From: Myxococcus landrumus
GTDB lineage: Bacteria; Myxococcota; Myxococcia; Myxococcales; Myxococcaceae
Direction of reading: 5' to 3'
NCBI RefSeq assembly: GCF_017301635.1
Contig: NZ_CP071091.1
Span: 4,724,001 to 4,788,000 of the forward strand
Length of the DNA: 64,000 bases
The first letter of the stretch is position 1. Every line of letters begins with the position of its first letter. This document shows, one piece after another, positions 22,989 through 32,075 of the stretch. The translations under genes and the position numbers were made by a program. The notes beneath the pieces were generated by a model. It saw only the letters and a program-made list of their open reading frames with translations. It was not told the origin of the DNA and searched no databases.

Positions 22989-24476
22989 ATGCCGACGTCG
23001 TCGAGCCCCTCCCTCGCGCAGTCTCTCCACACCTGGGCACGCAATGCGTCCAACGAGTCCGCATTGCTCCAGACCTCGCTCAGCCTCGGCCTCTTCAAGG
23101 CCCTCCCGCATGAGCCCACGGCGGCCCCTCTCTCCGTGGAGGCACTCGCGCACCAGCTTGGCGCTTCCGTGCGAGGAATCCGCGCGCTCCTGGAGCTGCT
23201 GCTCTGCATGGGCCTGGTGCGCATGGATGACGCGAGGGGCTACTCGCTGTCCTCCTCGACCGCGGCGCTCCTGGCTGACGCTGGCTTCCTCGCGAGGCTC
23301 CAGGCGGAGCTCCCCTGGTGGCACCCGATGGGGCGGCTCGACGAGGCGCTCCAACACGGTGGCCCCGTGGTGGAGGACCCGGACCGATGGGATGTCCTCG
23401 GGCACTACCGGGAGTTGTTCCTCGACCCGACGAAGGTCTGCGCTTCGCCCGAGGCCGAGGACTTCTTCGACCGCTTCGCCCGAGGCGCCGCGCGCACGCA
23501 ACTGCTCATCACCGCCGGGAGGCTGGGGCTCCTGGACCTGCTGGCCTCCGGTCCCCACTCCCTGACGCAGCTCGGCACGGCCACGAAGCTGAGCCTGGAG
23601 GGACTGCGCGTGATGGTGGAGGTGCTGGCGACGATGGGACTCCTGCGCGAAGAGGCCGGCGCCTGGGGACTCTCGGCGGAGGCGCGCCCCCTGCTGGAGG
23701 GCAAGGCGCTGGCCTACCTGGTCCGGGCACTCTCCGTGTCGTCGCGGTACTGGGAGGCCCTGGGTCGGCTGGATGAGACGGTGCGCACCGAGCACTTCAT
23801 CCTGGACCTGAAGGACCCGGAGACGAGCCGGCGCTTCTACGCGGACAACTCGCAGCAAATCACCGCGGTGTTCGCCACCCACTTCCAGCTCGGCCGCAAG
23901 GCGGTCGAGACGCTCGCGCAGGTCCGCCCCCTGGAGCGCGCCCAGGTGTTGGACATCGGGACGGGCTCGGGCGTGTGGGGCGCGGCGTTCGCGAGGTCCA
24001 CGCCCACGACGCACGTCACCTACTTCGACCAGGACGTCGTCCTGGAGCAGGTGCGCGCCAACCTGGAGCGCCTCAAGGTCGCCGAGCGCGCGCGCTTCTG
24101 GCCAGGAGACCTGCTCACCCACGACTTCGGTGAACAGGCGTTCGACGTCATCGTCCTTCCCCAGGTGCTCAACGTCCTGAGGCCAGAGAGCCTGCCCGGA
24201 CTCTTCGCCCGCGTCGCCCGAGCGCTGAAGCCCGACGGGGTGTTGCTCATCGCGGAGTACGTGCTGAACGAGCGCCGCGATGGTCCCCTGGAGCACCTCT
24301 ACTTCGGCCTGCGGCGCTTCATGACCAACGAAGGCGACCTGCTGTCCGCCTCCGAGTACGCGCACCTCTTGAAGGACGTGGGGCTGACCGCCTCGGTCTG
24401 CATCCCCCTTCCGACGCAGGAGCTGATTCTCGCCACGCGCTCGGGCATTCCACTGCCCACCCGGCTCGCGGCCTGA
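22989..24476 (+). CDS. SAM-dependent methyltransferase with duplicated N-terminal winged-helix domain
   Basis: 495 residues; usual class members with one dimerisation domain are about 340. Residues ~10-95 and ~165-245 each look like the winged-helix dimerisation domain of plant-type O-methyltransferases (LGLFKAL...GLVRMD and LGLLDLL...GLLREE patterns). The Rossmann methyltransferase domain starts at about residue 318 with motif I VLDIGTGSGVWG, and a later LPQVLNVL region. GGAG precedes the ATG. The substrate is unknown; O- or N-methylation of the NRPS product or another metabolite is possible. A paralog lies tail to tail 15 bp downstream. Confidence 0.85.
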   Translation: MPTSSSPSLAQSLHTWARNASNESALLQTSLSLGLFKALPHEPTAAPLSVEALAHQLGASVRGIRALLELLLCMGLVRMDDARGYSLSSSTAALLADAGFLARLQAELPWWHPMGRLDEALQHGGPVVEDPDRWDVLGHYRELFLDPTKVCASPEAEDFFDRFARGAARTQLLITAGRLGLLDLLASGPHSLTQLGTATKLSLEGLRVMVEVLATMGLLREEAGAWGLSAEARPLLEGKALAYLVRALSVSSRYWEALGRLDETVRTEHFILDLKDPETSRRFYADNSQQITAVFATHFQLGRKAVETLAQVRPLERAQVLDIGTGSGVWGAAFARSTPTTHVTYFDQDVVLEQVRANLERLKVAERARFWPGDLLTHDFGEQAFDVIVLPQVLNVLRPESLPGLFARVARALKPDGVLLIAEYVLNERRDGPLEHLYFGLRRFMTNEGDLLSASEYAHLLKDVGLTASVCIPLPTQELILATRSGIPLPTRLAA

Positions 24477-24491
24477 CCCAGGACGGCGCGA

Positions 24492-25952
24492 CTACGCCGC
24501 GCCCTCCGGCCAGGCGTGCTCGCCCCGATGCGCGACGACGACCTGCTGGATGGGCAGGTCGAAGCCCCGCGCGGAGGTGAGCCCCACGGGGTTCAGCAGG
24601 GCGCGGAACTCCGGCATCGAGAGCACGTCGCCCTCATTCGACACGTACCGCCGCAGCGCGAAGTAGAGCGCGTCGAGCGGACCGTCGCGACGGTCCGTCA
24701 GGAGATACCCCGAGATGAGCAACACGCCGCCGGGGCGCAGCGCACGGGCCAGCTTCGCGAAGAAGCCGGGCAGGGACTCGGAGGGCAGCGCGGGGATGAT
24801 TTGCGGCAACAGGATGACGTCATACGCCGCTTCGCCGTAGTCCACGGAGAGGCAGTCGCCCTCCCACAGCCGCGAGCGCGCCTCCAGCTTCAGCTTCGCC
24901 AGGTGAGGGCGCACGGCGTCCAGCACATGGGGCGAGTCCAGGAAGGTGACGTGCGTGGAGGGGTCCGCCAGACCGAAGGCCGCGCCCCACACGCCCGAGC
25001 CCGTCCCCACGTCCAGCACCCGCGCGCCCGCGAGCGAGCGCATGCCGCGCACCAGCTCCGCCGCCTTGCGACTCAGGCGCAGGTGCGACGCGAAGATGCC
25101 GGAGATGCGTGAGGCGTTCTCCTGGTAGATGCGGCGCGCGGTCTGCGGGTCTCTCAAGTCCAACCGGAAGCGCTGCTCCCGCACCGCTTCATCCAGATGC
25201 CCCAGCGCCTCCCAGTAGGCCATGGTGGCGGGCAGCGCGCGCTGGAAGTACGGGAGGCTGTTCGCATCCAGCATCCTCGCCGCGTCCTCCGTGAAGGCCC
25301 ATGTGCCTTCCACCTCTTGCGCGATGCCCATCGTCGCGAGCACCTTCACCAGCACCTCGAGCGACCGCGCTGGCACGCCCAACGCCTCCGCCAGCGCGTC
25401 GAGCGAACCCGGTCCCTTCACCCACCGCTCGAGCAACCCCAGCTCGGCCGCCGTCACCAGCGCTTGCGTGCGCGCGAAGTTGCGCGCGGAGCGGTCGAAG
25501 AAGTCCTCCGCTCGCGCGTTCGGCGCGGACACCTGGGGCTCGAGGAACAGCGCGCGATACCACCCGAGCACGTCCCGTCCCTCCACGTCCGCGCCGGTCC
25601 GCACGGCTTGGGGCAACAGGGCCACCGCGTGCCACCCGTCGTGGTTCTCCTTCAGCCTCGACATGAAGGACGCGTCGGACAGGAACGCCGCGGTGGACTC
25701 GGGGAGCGAGTAGCCGCGTCCCTCCTCCAGCGTCACGAAGCCCAGCGCGACCAGGGGCTCGATGACGGAGCGGACCCCGCGCACGTTGGCGCCGAGCCGC
25801 CGCGCCAGCTCCGACAGCGGCACCGGTGTGGCGCCCAGCGGGTTCAGGAGCCCCAGCGAGACCGCGGCCTGGAGCGCCGCGGATTCGTTGCTCGCATCCC
25901 TCGCGAGGAAGTTGAGGTGCTGGACGAAGGAGGTCGAGGGAGCCTGGGACAT
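24492..25952 (-). CDS. paralogous double-winged-helix SAM methyltransferase
   Basis: 486 residues and the same layout as the facing gene: two winged-helix units, then a methyltransferase domain with motif I VLDVGTGSGVWGAAFG. N-termini are clearly related (ARNASNESALLQ versus ARDASNESAALQ). The start at 25952 is preceded by AAGG and lies 10 bp after the stop of the ABC-2 permease. A longer frame would overlap the permease and is rejected. It is the third gene of an ATPase-permease-methyltransferase operon, which suggests that its product, or the compound it modifies, is exported by that transporter. Confidence 0.85.
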   Translation of the reverse strand: MSQAPSTSFVQHLNFLARDASNESAALQAAVSLGLLNPLGATPVPLSELARRLGANVRGVRSVIEPLVALGFVTLEEGRGYSLPESTAAFLSDASFMSRLKENHDGWHAVALLPQAVRTGADVEGRDVLGWYRALFLEPQVSAPNARAEDFFDRSARNFARTQALVTAAELGLLERWVKGPGSLDALAEALGVPARSLEVLVKVLATMGIAQEVEGTWAFTEDAARMLDANSLPYFQRALPATMAYWEALGHLDEAVREQRFRLDLRDPQTARRIYQENASRISGIFASHLRLSRKAAELVRGMRSLAGARVLDVGTGSGVWGAAFGLADPSTHVTFLDSPHVLDAVRPHLAKLKLEARSRLWEGDCLSVDYGEAAYDVILLPQIIPALPSESLPGFFAKLARALRPGGVLLISGYLLTDRRDGPLDALYFALRRYVSNEGDVLSMPEFRALLNPVGLTSARGFDLPIQQVVVAHRGEHAWPEGAA

Positions 25953-25962
25953 GGAGCCTTTC

Positions 25963-26991
25963 TCACATCCAACGGAACCAACGCAGCGCGCCCAGCACGG
26001 GCAGGAGCGCCCAGCCCGCGAGCACCGCCAGGGGCGCTCCGAGCGCCCACACGGACGTGCCTTCCAACATGATGGCGCGCAGCGAGTCATTGAGCGCGGT
26101 CAATGGCAGCACCTGGATGAAGGGCTGCATCCACGTGGGGAAGTTCTGCGACGCGAAGAAGACGCCGGACACGAACATCATCGGCATGGAGACCAGGTTG
26201 ATGAGGCCACCGACCGCCTCGTCGGTGCGCACCCGGCTGGCCACGAGCAGCGCGAGGGATGCGAAGCTCATCGACCCAAGCAGCCCCACCGCCATGAGGG
26301 CCGTGTAGCTGCCGAACATGGGCACGCCGAACATCCACCGCGCGAACGCGCAGTAGAACGCAATCTCCAGCACCGCGAACGCGGTGCGCGCCAGCATGAA
26401 CGACACGAAGAACTGGGCGCGAGGCATGGGCGTCCCCGCCAGCCGCTTGAGCAGCTTCCCGCCGCGCATCGACACCAGGGGCATGGCGAGGGCCCACAGG
26501 CTGGTGGACATCAACGACATGCCCAGGAGCCCCGGGATGAGGAAGTCGACGTAGCGATTGCCCGGCTCCTCCACGGGGGTCGCCTTCACCGCCTCGATGC
26601 GGGGCGCGCCGGACTCGGTCGCCAGCACCTGGGAGACGAGCAGCCGGGCCGTGCGGCCTTCGGGTTGGCTCGGGTCCACCAGGGCCTCGGGGGCTGGAGT
26701 CCCCGGCACGAGCACCAGGGCCACCCTCCCTCGGGCCAACAGCCGCTTCGCCTCCTCCTTCGGCGCGGTCTGCGTCTCCAGCTCCGGCACGTCGCGCAGG
26801 CGGGCCATCAACGCGGGGGCGCCGGGGCCGTCCGCGACGGCGACCCGCACCGGTGACAGGGCCTCATTGCGGAAGGCGAGCCCCAGCACCAGCGTGGTGA
26901 CGATGGGGAAGACGAACGTCCACCCAATCACCTCGGGCTGGCGGTACATCACCCGCAGGCGCATCAGAATCAGCTGTCCCAGCGAGCCCAT
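25963..26991 (-). CDS. ABC-2 type transporter permease
   Basis: About 342 residues. One membrane segment near residues 24-42, an extracytoplasmic domain of about 120 residues, then five C-terminal segments. This is the layout of DrrB/YadH-like or LptF-unrelated ABC-2 exporters with a large first loop. The ATG overlaps the ATPase stop (TGATG); a GTG three bases earlier is an alternative start. With the ATPase it should form a homodimeric exporter for drugs, lipids or secondary metabolites. Linkage to a methyltransferase supports a metabolite cargo, by inference. Confidence 0.88.
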   Translation of the reverse strand: MGSLGQLILMRLRVMYRQPEVIGWTFVFPIVTTLVLGLAFRNEALSPVRVAVADGPGAPALMARLRDVPELETQTAPKEEAKRLLARGRVALVLVPGTPAPEALVDPSQPEGRTARLLVSQVLATESGAPRIEAVKATPVEEPGNRYVDFLIPGLLGMSLMSTSLWALAMPLVSMRGGKLLKRLAGTPMPRAQFFVSFMLARTAFAVLEIAFYCAFARWMFGVPMFGSYTALMAVGLLGSMSFASLALLVASRVRTDEAVGGLINLVSMPMMFVSGVFFASQNFPTWMQPFIQVLPLTALNDSLRAIMLEGTSVWALGAPLAVLAGWALLPVLGALRWFRWM

Positions 26992-27941
26992 CACGCGGCC
27001 TCCTGCGCTGTTCCCTCGCGCAGCGAGCGTCCCGTCAACCCCACGAAGACATCATCCAGCGTGGGCCGGTGCGTGGACAGATGCCGGAGCTGGACACCCA
27101 CGCCCTCCACCTCGCGCAGCACGGCGGGGAGCGCCACGTGCAGCTCCTTCACTCGCAAGGAGACGCGGTCCGCGTGGCGTTGCGCGGACACCACCGCGGG
27201 CAATGGGCGCAGCCGCTCCAGGTCCAGGGCGGGCTCGGCCTCCAGCTCGATGACCTGCTCGGCGCCCAGCGTGGCGACGATTTCCGGAGGCGTGCCCCGC
27301 GCGATGACGCGCCCCCGGTCGATGATGACCAGCCGGTCGCAGAGCACCTCGGCCTCGTCCATGTAGTGAGTGGTCAGCACCACCGTGCGGCCTCGAGACT
27401 TGAGCTCGGCGACCACGTCCCAGAGCGCACGGCGCGACTGGGGGTCCAGGCCCGTGGTGGGCTCATCGAGGAACAGCAGGTCGGGGTCTCCGGCCAGCCC
27501 CAGCGCCAGGGCCAGCCGCTGCCGCTGCCCGCCGGACAGCTTCCCCACGCGGGCATGACGCTTCTCGCCAAGCTGCACCAGGCCGATGAGCTCGTCGATG
27601 GGGAGGGCGCGCGGATAGAACGAGGCGAACAGGCGCACCGTCTCCTCGACGGTGAGCTGCTCGACGAGCCGGGTCTCCTGGAGCGTCAGGCCCATGCGCC
27701 GGCGCAGCTCCACGGCGTTCTTCTTCCAGTCCAGGCCGAGGATGCGCACCTGACCGGAGGTGGGCTCCTGCAGGCCCTCGAGGATTTCGACGGTGGTGGT
27801 CTTGCCGGCGCCGTTGGGGCCCAGCAGGCCCATGCATTCGCCGCGGCGGATGTCCAGGTCGATGCCGTCCACGGCCACGACATCGCCGAAGCGCTTGACC
27901 AGGTTCTTCACCTCGATGGCGAGGTCTTCAGAGGGAGTCAT
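26991..27941 (-). CDS. ABC-2 transporter ATP-binding protein
   Basis: 316 residues. Walker A is GPNGAGKT, the signature is LSGGQRQ, Walker B is LLFLDEP followed by TTGLDP, and a switch His lies in LTTHYMDEAE. A C-terminal extension of about 80 residues is typical of DrrA/CcmA-like drug and polysaccharide exporter ATPases. I chose the ATG at 27941 because the NBD begins seven residues later; the longer frame would run into the divergent acyltransferase. It energises the overlapping permease. The NBD belongs to the ABC-2 class and is unlikely to serve the FtsX permeases. Confidence 0.93.
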   Translation of the reverse strand: MTPSEDLAIEVKNLVKRFGDVVAVDGIDLDIRRGECMGLLGPNGAGKTTTVEILEGLQEPTSGQVRILGLDWKKNAVELRRRMGLTLQETRLVEQLTVEETVRLFASFYPRALPIDELIGLVQLGEKRHARVGKLSGGQRQRLALALGLAGDPDLLFLDEPTTGLDPQSRRALWDVVAELKSRGRTVVLTTHYMDEAEVLCDRLVIIDRGRVIARGTPPEIVATLGAEQVIELEAEPALDLERLRPLPAVVSAQRHADRVSLRVKELHVALPAVLREVEGVGVQLRHLSTHRPTLDDVFVGLTGRSLREGTAQEAA

Positions 27942-27993
27942 GGGAGGTGCCGCAGTATGAAGCCCAACGTCCTTCGCGGAAAGCGGCGGGAGG

Positions 27994-28833
27994 GTGCTAC
28001 GGTCCATCGCCGTGGCCCTGAGCGATGGATTGGATGCACGGGTTGACCGGCTGGCGTTGCCGTTCAACGAGTATGGCGTAGACCCCTACGGAATCTCCCG
28101 GAAGCACGTGAGGGATGCGCTGCGCGTCTTCGCGCTCATCTACCGGTACTACTTCCGGGTGAAGTGCCACGGCATCCAGCACATCCCCGCGAAGGGGCGA
28201 GGGATGCTGGTGGGCAACCACTCCGGCGGCGTGGCGGTGGACGGCGCCATGGTGCTGACCTCCACGATGCTGGAGATGGACCCGCCGCGGCTGGCGCAAG
28301 GGATGGTGGAGCGATTCCTCCACAAGTTCCCCGTGTCCTCGCTCTGGGCCAGCCGTACGGGCCAGTTCACCGGCCTGCCCGAGCATGCGCGGCGGCTCTT
28401 GGAGGATGACCGGCTGTTGATGATCTTCCCGGAGGGGGCGCGAGGGACGGCGAAGCTGTTCCCGGACCGGTACTCGCTGGTGGACTTCGGCACGGGGTTC
28501 ATCCGGCTGGCGTTGCAGACGCGCTCGCCCATCATCCCGTTCGCGTTCCTGGGGGGCGGCTCGGCGATTCCCACGGTGTTCAACGCGTATGCGCTGGGCA
28601 AGCTGCTGGGGGTTCCGTACGTGCCGCTGACGCCCTACCTGTTGCCCGTGCCGCTGCCGGTGCAGCTGGAGATTCACTATGGCGAGCCGCTCGTCTTCCA
28701 TGGGACGGGGGATGAAGAGGACCACGTCATCGAGGGGTATGTGGCGAAGGTGAAGGAACGCATCGCGGGTCTCATCGAGCGCGGCCGGGCGGAGCGTCAG
28801 CACCGCGGGCTGTCGAGGAAGCTGCTGCCATGA
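27994..28833 (+). CDS. PlsC-like phospholipid/glycerol acyltransferase
   Basis: 279 residues. Motif I is a variant of HX4D, NHSGGVAVD (His then Asp six residues on). Motif III is FPEGARGT. A hydrophobic N-terminal region fits membrane association. These are the hallmarks of 1-acyl-glycerol-3-phosphate acyltransferase relatives, which acylate lysophospholipids or other alcohols at the inner membrane. The exact acceptor cannot be read. The start is GTG at 27994, with GTG at 28012 as an alternative. The stop overlaps the next gene's start (ATGA), so the pair is co-translated. Confidence 0.82.
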   Translation: MLRSIAVALSDGLDARVDRLALPFNEYGVDPYGISRKHVRDALRVFALIYRYYFRVKCHGIQHIPAKGRGMLVGNHSGGVAVDGAMVLTSTMLEMDPPRLAQGMVERFLHKFPVSSLWASRTGQFTGLPEHARRLLEDDRLLMIFPEGARGTAKLFPDRYSLVDFGTGFIRLALQTRSPIIPFAFLGGGSAIPTVFNAYALGKLLGVPYVPLTPYLLPVPLPVQLEIHYGEPLVFHGTGDEEDHVIEGYVAKVKERIAGLIERGRAERQHRGLSRKLLP

Positions 28834-29774
28834 GGGTGCTCATCCCGGGTATCTCTGGAGGAATCGCGCGCAAGCTGGCGCTGCGGTTGAAGCACGCGGG
28901 CCACGAGGTGGCGGGAGTGGACGTGCGTCCGTGGGAGACGGCGCGCGAGGCGGGCATCGAGGTCTTCCGGGGCGACGTGCGCAAGCGCGCGGCGGAGGAC
29001 GTGTTCCGCCGGTGGCGTCCGGAGGCGGTGGTCCACATGGCCACGGTGACGGCGTTCACGGTTCCGGGCGCGGAGCGAGGGCGCATCAACCTGGACGGCA
29101 CGAAGGCGGTGTTCGACCACTGCGCGACGCACGGGGTGAAGCAGCTGCTCTTCGTGGGGCGGCACACGTTCTACGGGGCGGCGCCGGATTCGCCGCTGTA
29201 CCACTCCGAGGACGAGCCGCCGCGGGCGCTGGAGGCCATTCCGGAGCTGGCGGACCTGGTGGCATCGGACCTGTATGCGGCGACGGCGCTGTGGCGGATG
29301 CCGTCGCTGACGACGGCGGTGTTGCGGCTGCCGTACACGTTGGGAGAGCCGGGGACGGGGACGTTGGCGACGTTCCTGAAGGGCCGGCGGGTGCCGTTGG
29401 TGTTGGGGTTTGACCCGTTGTTCCACGTGCTCCAGGAGGAGGACGTGGTGACGGCGCTGCATCTGGCATTGGAGAAGCAGCTGCGCGGCATCTTCAACGT
29501 GGCGGGGCCTCCGCCGATTCCGTTGTCTGTCATCGTGAGGGAGACGGGCCGCACGGTGGTGCCGTTGCCGGCGCCTGTGTTGTCATTCCTGATGGGAAGG
29601 GCGGGGTTGCCGCGACTCTCCACGGGTGCGCTGGACCACCTGCGCTATCCCATCGTCGTGGACAACCGCCGGTTCCTGGAGGCGACGGGGTTCGAATACA
29701 AGCACAGCGTCGCTGACACGCTGCGCATCTACCGCGAGGCGGCTCCGGTTCCTGTCTCCAGCGGCGTGCTTTAG
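28830..29774 (+). CDS. extended SDR (NAD-dependent epimerase/dehydratase) family protein, atypical active site
   Basis: 314 residues with an N-terminal Rossmann fold: VLIPGISGGIARKLA supplies the GxxGxxA dinucleotide loop and VAGVDVRPW the strand-2 acidic residue. The expected YxxxK catalytic pair is not intact: the best candidate is YAATA at the usual position, lacking the Lys. It may be a binding or regulatory protein or use a variant mechanism. It is co-translated with the acyltransferase, so a lipid-related role is plausible. The nearest relatives I can name are the NAD(P)-dependent sugar epimerase family in general. Confidence 0.75.
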   Translation: MRVLIPGISGGIARKLALRLKHAGHEVAGVDVRPWETAREAGIEVFRGDVRKRAAEDVFRRWRPEAVVHMATVTAFTVPGAERGRINLDGTKAVFDHCATHGVKQLLFVGRHTFYGAAPDSPLYHSEDEPPRALEAIPELADLVASDLYAATALWRMPSLTTAVLRLPYTLGEPGTGTLATFLKGRRVPLVLGFDPLFHVLQEEDVVTALHLALEKQLRGIFNVAGPPPIPLSVIVRETGRTVVPLPAPVLSFLMGRAGLPRLSTGALDHLRYPIVVDNRRFLEATGFEYKHSVADTLRIYREAAPVPVSSGVL

Positions 29775-29912
29775 TGGTCTACTTCGACCCCATCCCCATG
29801 GGTTGTGCGCCATTGAATGGAAGCCAACCCTCTTTGCTTGCCAGACATCAGATGCACAGGACAGGCTTCACCCACGTGACGCGTCCACTCCCTGGGCGCG
29901 CGGGGGTATGGC

Positions 29913-31091
29913 TTGCTGTCTTCCGCGGATACCGCGCTCCTGGACTCGCTGGACCGGCACGCCCGCCGACGCGCGGAGGGAATCCCTACCCTCAGTGTCC
30001 TCGTCGGCCCCCAGACGCGCGCACTCCGACTCTGGGATGAATGGCTGCATCGCAGCGGATTGAAGGCCGCCTCCTCCGAGAGCGCCGACCTCCCCTCCGC
30101 TGTCTCCTCCTGGGCCTCTCTGCTCGCTCACGAGCGCAACCTCCCTCGTGACGCGGAGTCCTTCGTCGTCCTCTCCCAACGCGCCTCCTCTCCGCGCGAA
30201 CTCCATTTCGAAGGCAAGACGCCCCACGAGCGCCGCGTCCTCTTCGAACGACTCGAACCCCCTCGCTCAGAGCCCGCCACCTGGGCTCTGTGCCGCCAAC
30301 TCCTCGAGCTCCCCTCCTCTCCGGGCACCCTCCCCGCTGAAGTCCACGCGGACATCACGCGCGCCCCCTTGAAGGCGCTCCGCGCGCTCCTCTCCCTCAT
30401 CCCCGAGGGCCGCGCTCCCGCCCTTCAACTCCTCGTCACCCCCTCCGACCCGCTCAGCCTGCGAGCGGCGACGAGCCTCTGCACCTCCGTCCCCTCGCTC
30501 CATGTCGCGTGCCTGCTGCCACCAGACGCCCTCGCCGGACCTCACGGCGGCAAGGACTCGCATGCACTCGCCATGCTGCGCGAAGGACTCATCGAGCTGC
30601 CTGCTCCGGCCCCCGCGAAGAAGGGCTCGGCGCCACGACCGCCCAAAGCTCCACTCCTCGACCGCTTCAAGCAGAGCGCCCAGGCCGCCCTCTCCGCACG
30701 CCAGAAGGACGAGGCCCGTGCTCGCAGCAAGGCCGAGCGGTTCCTCTACGACAAGGTCCTCCAGAACCACCCCGCCACGCGGGACCTCTTCGCCCTCAAT
30801 GCCACCGTCGACCTCGGCGACGGCAGTCGCCCCCTGGAAGTCGACTTCCTCTGTCGCGAGCTCCGCATCGCCCTCGAAATCGATGGCTACCACCACTTCC
30901 TCGAACCCGAACGCTTCCGCCGAGACCGGCGCAAGGACCTCGCCCTCCAACGCGCGGGCTACTGGGTGGTCCGCTACCTCGAAGAGGACGCCGTGCCCCG
31001 GTTCGAAGAAATCCTGAAGACCCTCGAATCGCTCATCGCCGCCCGGCGAGCAGAAGCCTCCGCGCAAAGGACATCACATGGACACTCCTGA
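29913..31091 (+). CDS. DUF559/Vsr-like nuclease-domain protein (gene A of three-gene operon)
   Basis: 392 residues. Residues ~1-250 match no family I recognise. Residues ~268-375 carry the DUF559 (PD-(D/E)XK superfamily) pattern: KAERFLYDKVL, then LEVDFLC, LEIDGYHHF with E322 and D324, and RRKDLALQRAGYWVVRY. This fold is a nuclease fold, and the acidic pair plus the downstream RRKD region looks intact. The start is TTG with a G-rich site upstream, so the N-terminus is uncertain. It overlaps the next gene by 14 bp, implying an operon with the two following genes. A DNA-cleaving or DNA-binding role is inferred from the fold. Confidence 0.72.
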   Translation: MLSSADTALLDSLDRHARRRAEGIPTLSVLVGPQTRALRLWDEWLHRSGLKAASSESADLPSAVSSWASLLAHERNLPRDAESFVVLSQRASSPRELHFEGKTPHERRVLFERLEPPRSEPATWALCRQLLELPSSPGTLPAEVHADITRAPLKALRALLSLIPEGRAPALQLLVTPSDPLSLRAATSLCTSVPSLHVACLLPPDALAGPHGGKDSHALAMLREGLIELPAPAPAKKGSAPRPPKAPLLDRFKQSAQAALSARQKDEARARSKAERFLYDKVLQNHPATRDLFALNATVDLGDGSRPLEVDFLCRELRIALEIDGYHHFLEPERFRRDRRKDLALQRAGYWVVRYLEEDAVPRFEEILKTLESLIAARRAEASAQRTSHGHS

Positions 31092-32052
31092 CAATCGATT
31101 GGCGGGACTCATCCTCACCTGGCTCGCACCTCGCCCCCAACGCCGAGGCACCCGCTCCGACCTCGAGAAGGCCCTTCGCTCCTTCGTCGAACACCGCCTC
31201 AGCCGCTCCGAGTGGAAGTCCCGCCTCGACGCCGAGCTGGAGGCCCTGCTGCGCGAAGGGCTCGTGAAACTCCAAGGCAAGGCCACCCTGGAGCTCACCG
31301 CCCCGGGCTCCTCGCGCGTCCTCCAGTTCCTCCGCGTCGAGCACCTCCCCAAGGGCCTCACCTGGAAGAAGCTCAAGGCCACCTACCTCCTCGCCCACTG
31401 CCTGGACCTCCCGCTGTCCAAGCCCGTGGCCCAGCGCCTCTCCGACGCGGATGGCATGCGCGCGGCCGTGCTCGCTCGGGAGTACCCCGCCGTCGCCGAA
31501 GGGGCACCCTCGCTCTCCCAGCTTCGAGACCGGCTCCTCTGGAAGCAGCTCGGCGTGGACTCCCAGCGGCCCTTCTCCCTCCGCGCCGTTCAGGTGCACC
31601 TCCTCGGTCAACTGCTCGAGTCCGAGGTGAAGGACCCGCGCAAGGCCGTCGAACAGCTCGCGGCCCGCGCGGCGGGGGCCTCGCGCACGGACGCGGAGGC
31701 GCTGCGCCAGACGCTCCTGCGTGACTGGGCCTTCACCACTCCCACCGTCGCCCCTGCTCGAGACCTCGCGCCCGCGCCCACCGTGGACTTCGCGGAGCGC
31801 GTCCTCGAGGTGGCCCGTGCCCTCCCCACCGGGCGCTTCGGCCGCGACAAGGTGTTCATCTCCCACGTCTGGAAGGCCCTCCAGCCCGAGTGGAACAACC
31901 GCGAAGCCTTCGACGCCGCCCTCCTCGAAGCCAACCGCACCCAGAAGCTCTCCCTGACCCGCGCAGACCTCGTCTCCGCCATGAACCCCACGGACGTCGC
32001 CGAGTCCGAGGTGCGCTCACTCGGCGCCAGCTTCCACTTCGTCGTCATCTGA
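31078..32052 (+). CDS. hypothetical protein, possibly winged-helix (gene B of three-gene operon)
   Basis: 324 residues, unrecognised. It is largely helical and rich in charged residues. Residues ~10-65 (with RSDLEKALRSFVEHRLSRSEW) and ~250-300 (with GRFGRDKVFISHVWKALQ) each look like a helix-turn-helix or winged-helix unit, so DNA or protein docking is plausible. There is no signal peptide, membrane segment or obvious catalytic motif. It starts inside the end of the nuclease-domain gene and ends 23 bp before the ATPase gene, so it is the middle partner of the module. Confidence 0.65.
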   Translation: MDTPDNRLAGLILTWLAPRPQRRGTRSDLEKALRSFVEHRLSRSEWKSRLDAELEALLREGLVKLQGKATLELTAPGSSRVLQFLRVEHLPKGLTWKKLKATYLLAHCLDLPLSKPVAQRLSDADGMRAAVLAREYPAVAEGAPSLSQLRDRLLWKQLGVDSQRPFSLRAVQVHLLGQLLESEVKDPRKAVEQLAARAAGASRTDAEALRQTLLRDWAFTTPTVAPARDLAPAPTVDFAERVLEVARALPTGRFGRDKVFISHVWKALQPEWNNREAFDAALLEANRTQKLSLTRADLVSAMNPTDVAESEVRSLGASFHFVVI

Positions 32053-32075
32053 TTCGCCCCCTTTCAGGAGCGCGC

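Noticed and set aside
25953..26090. N-terminal extension of the second methyltransferase
   Set aside because: It overlaps the ABC-2 permease and its composition is Cys/Arg-rich; the ATG at 25952 aligns with the paralog start.
31890..32075. N-terminal extension of the dual-ATPase gene
   Set aside because: It overlaps the preceding gene, is Arg/Pro-rich, and the ATG at 32076 has a proper AGGAG.
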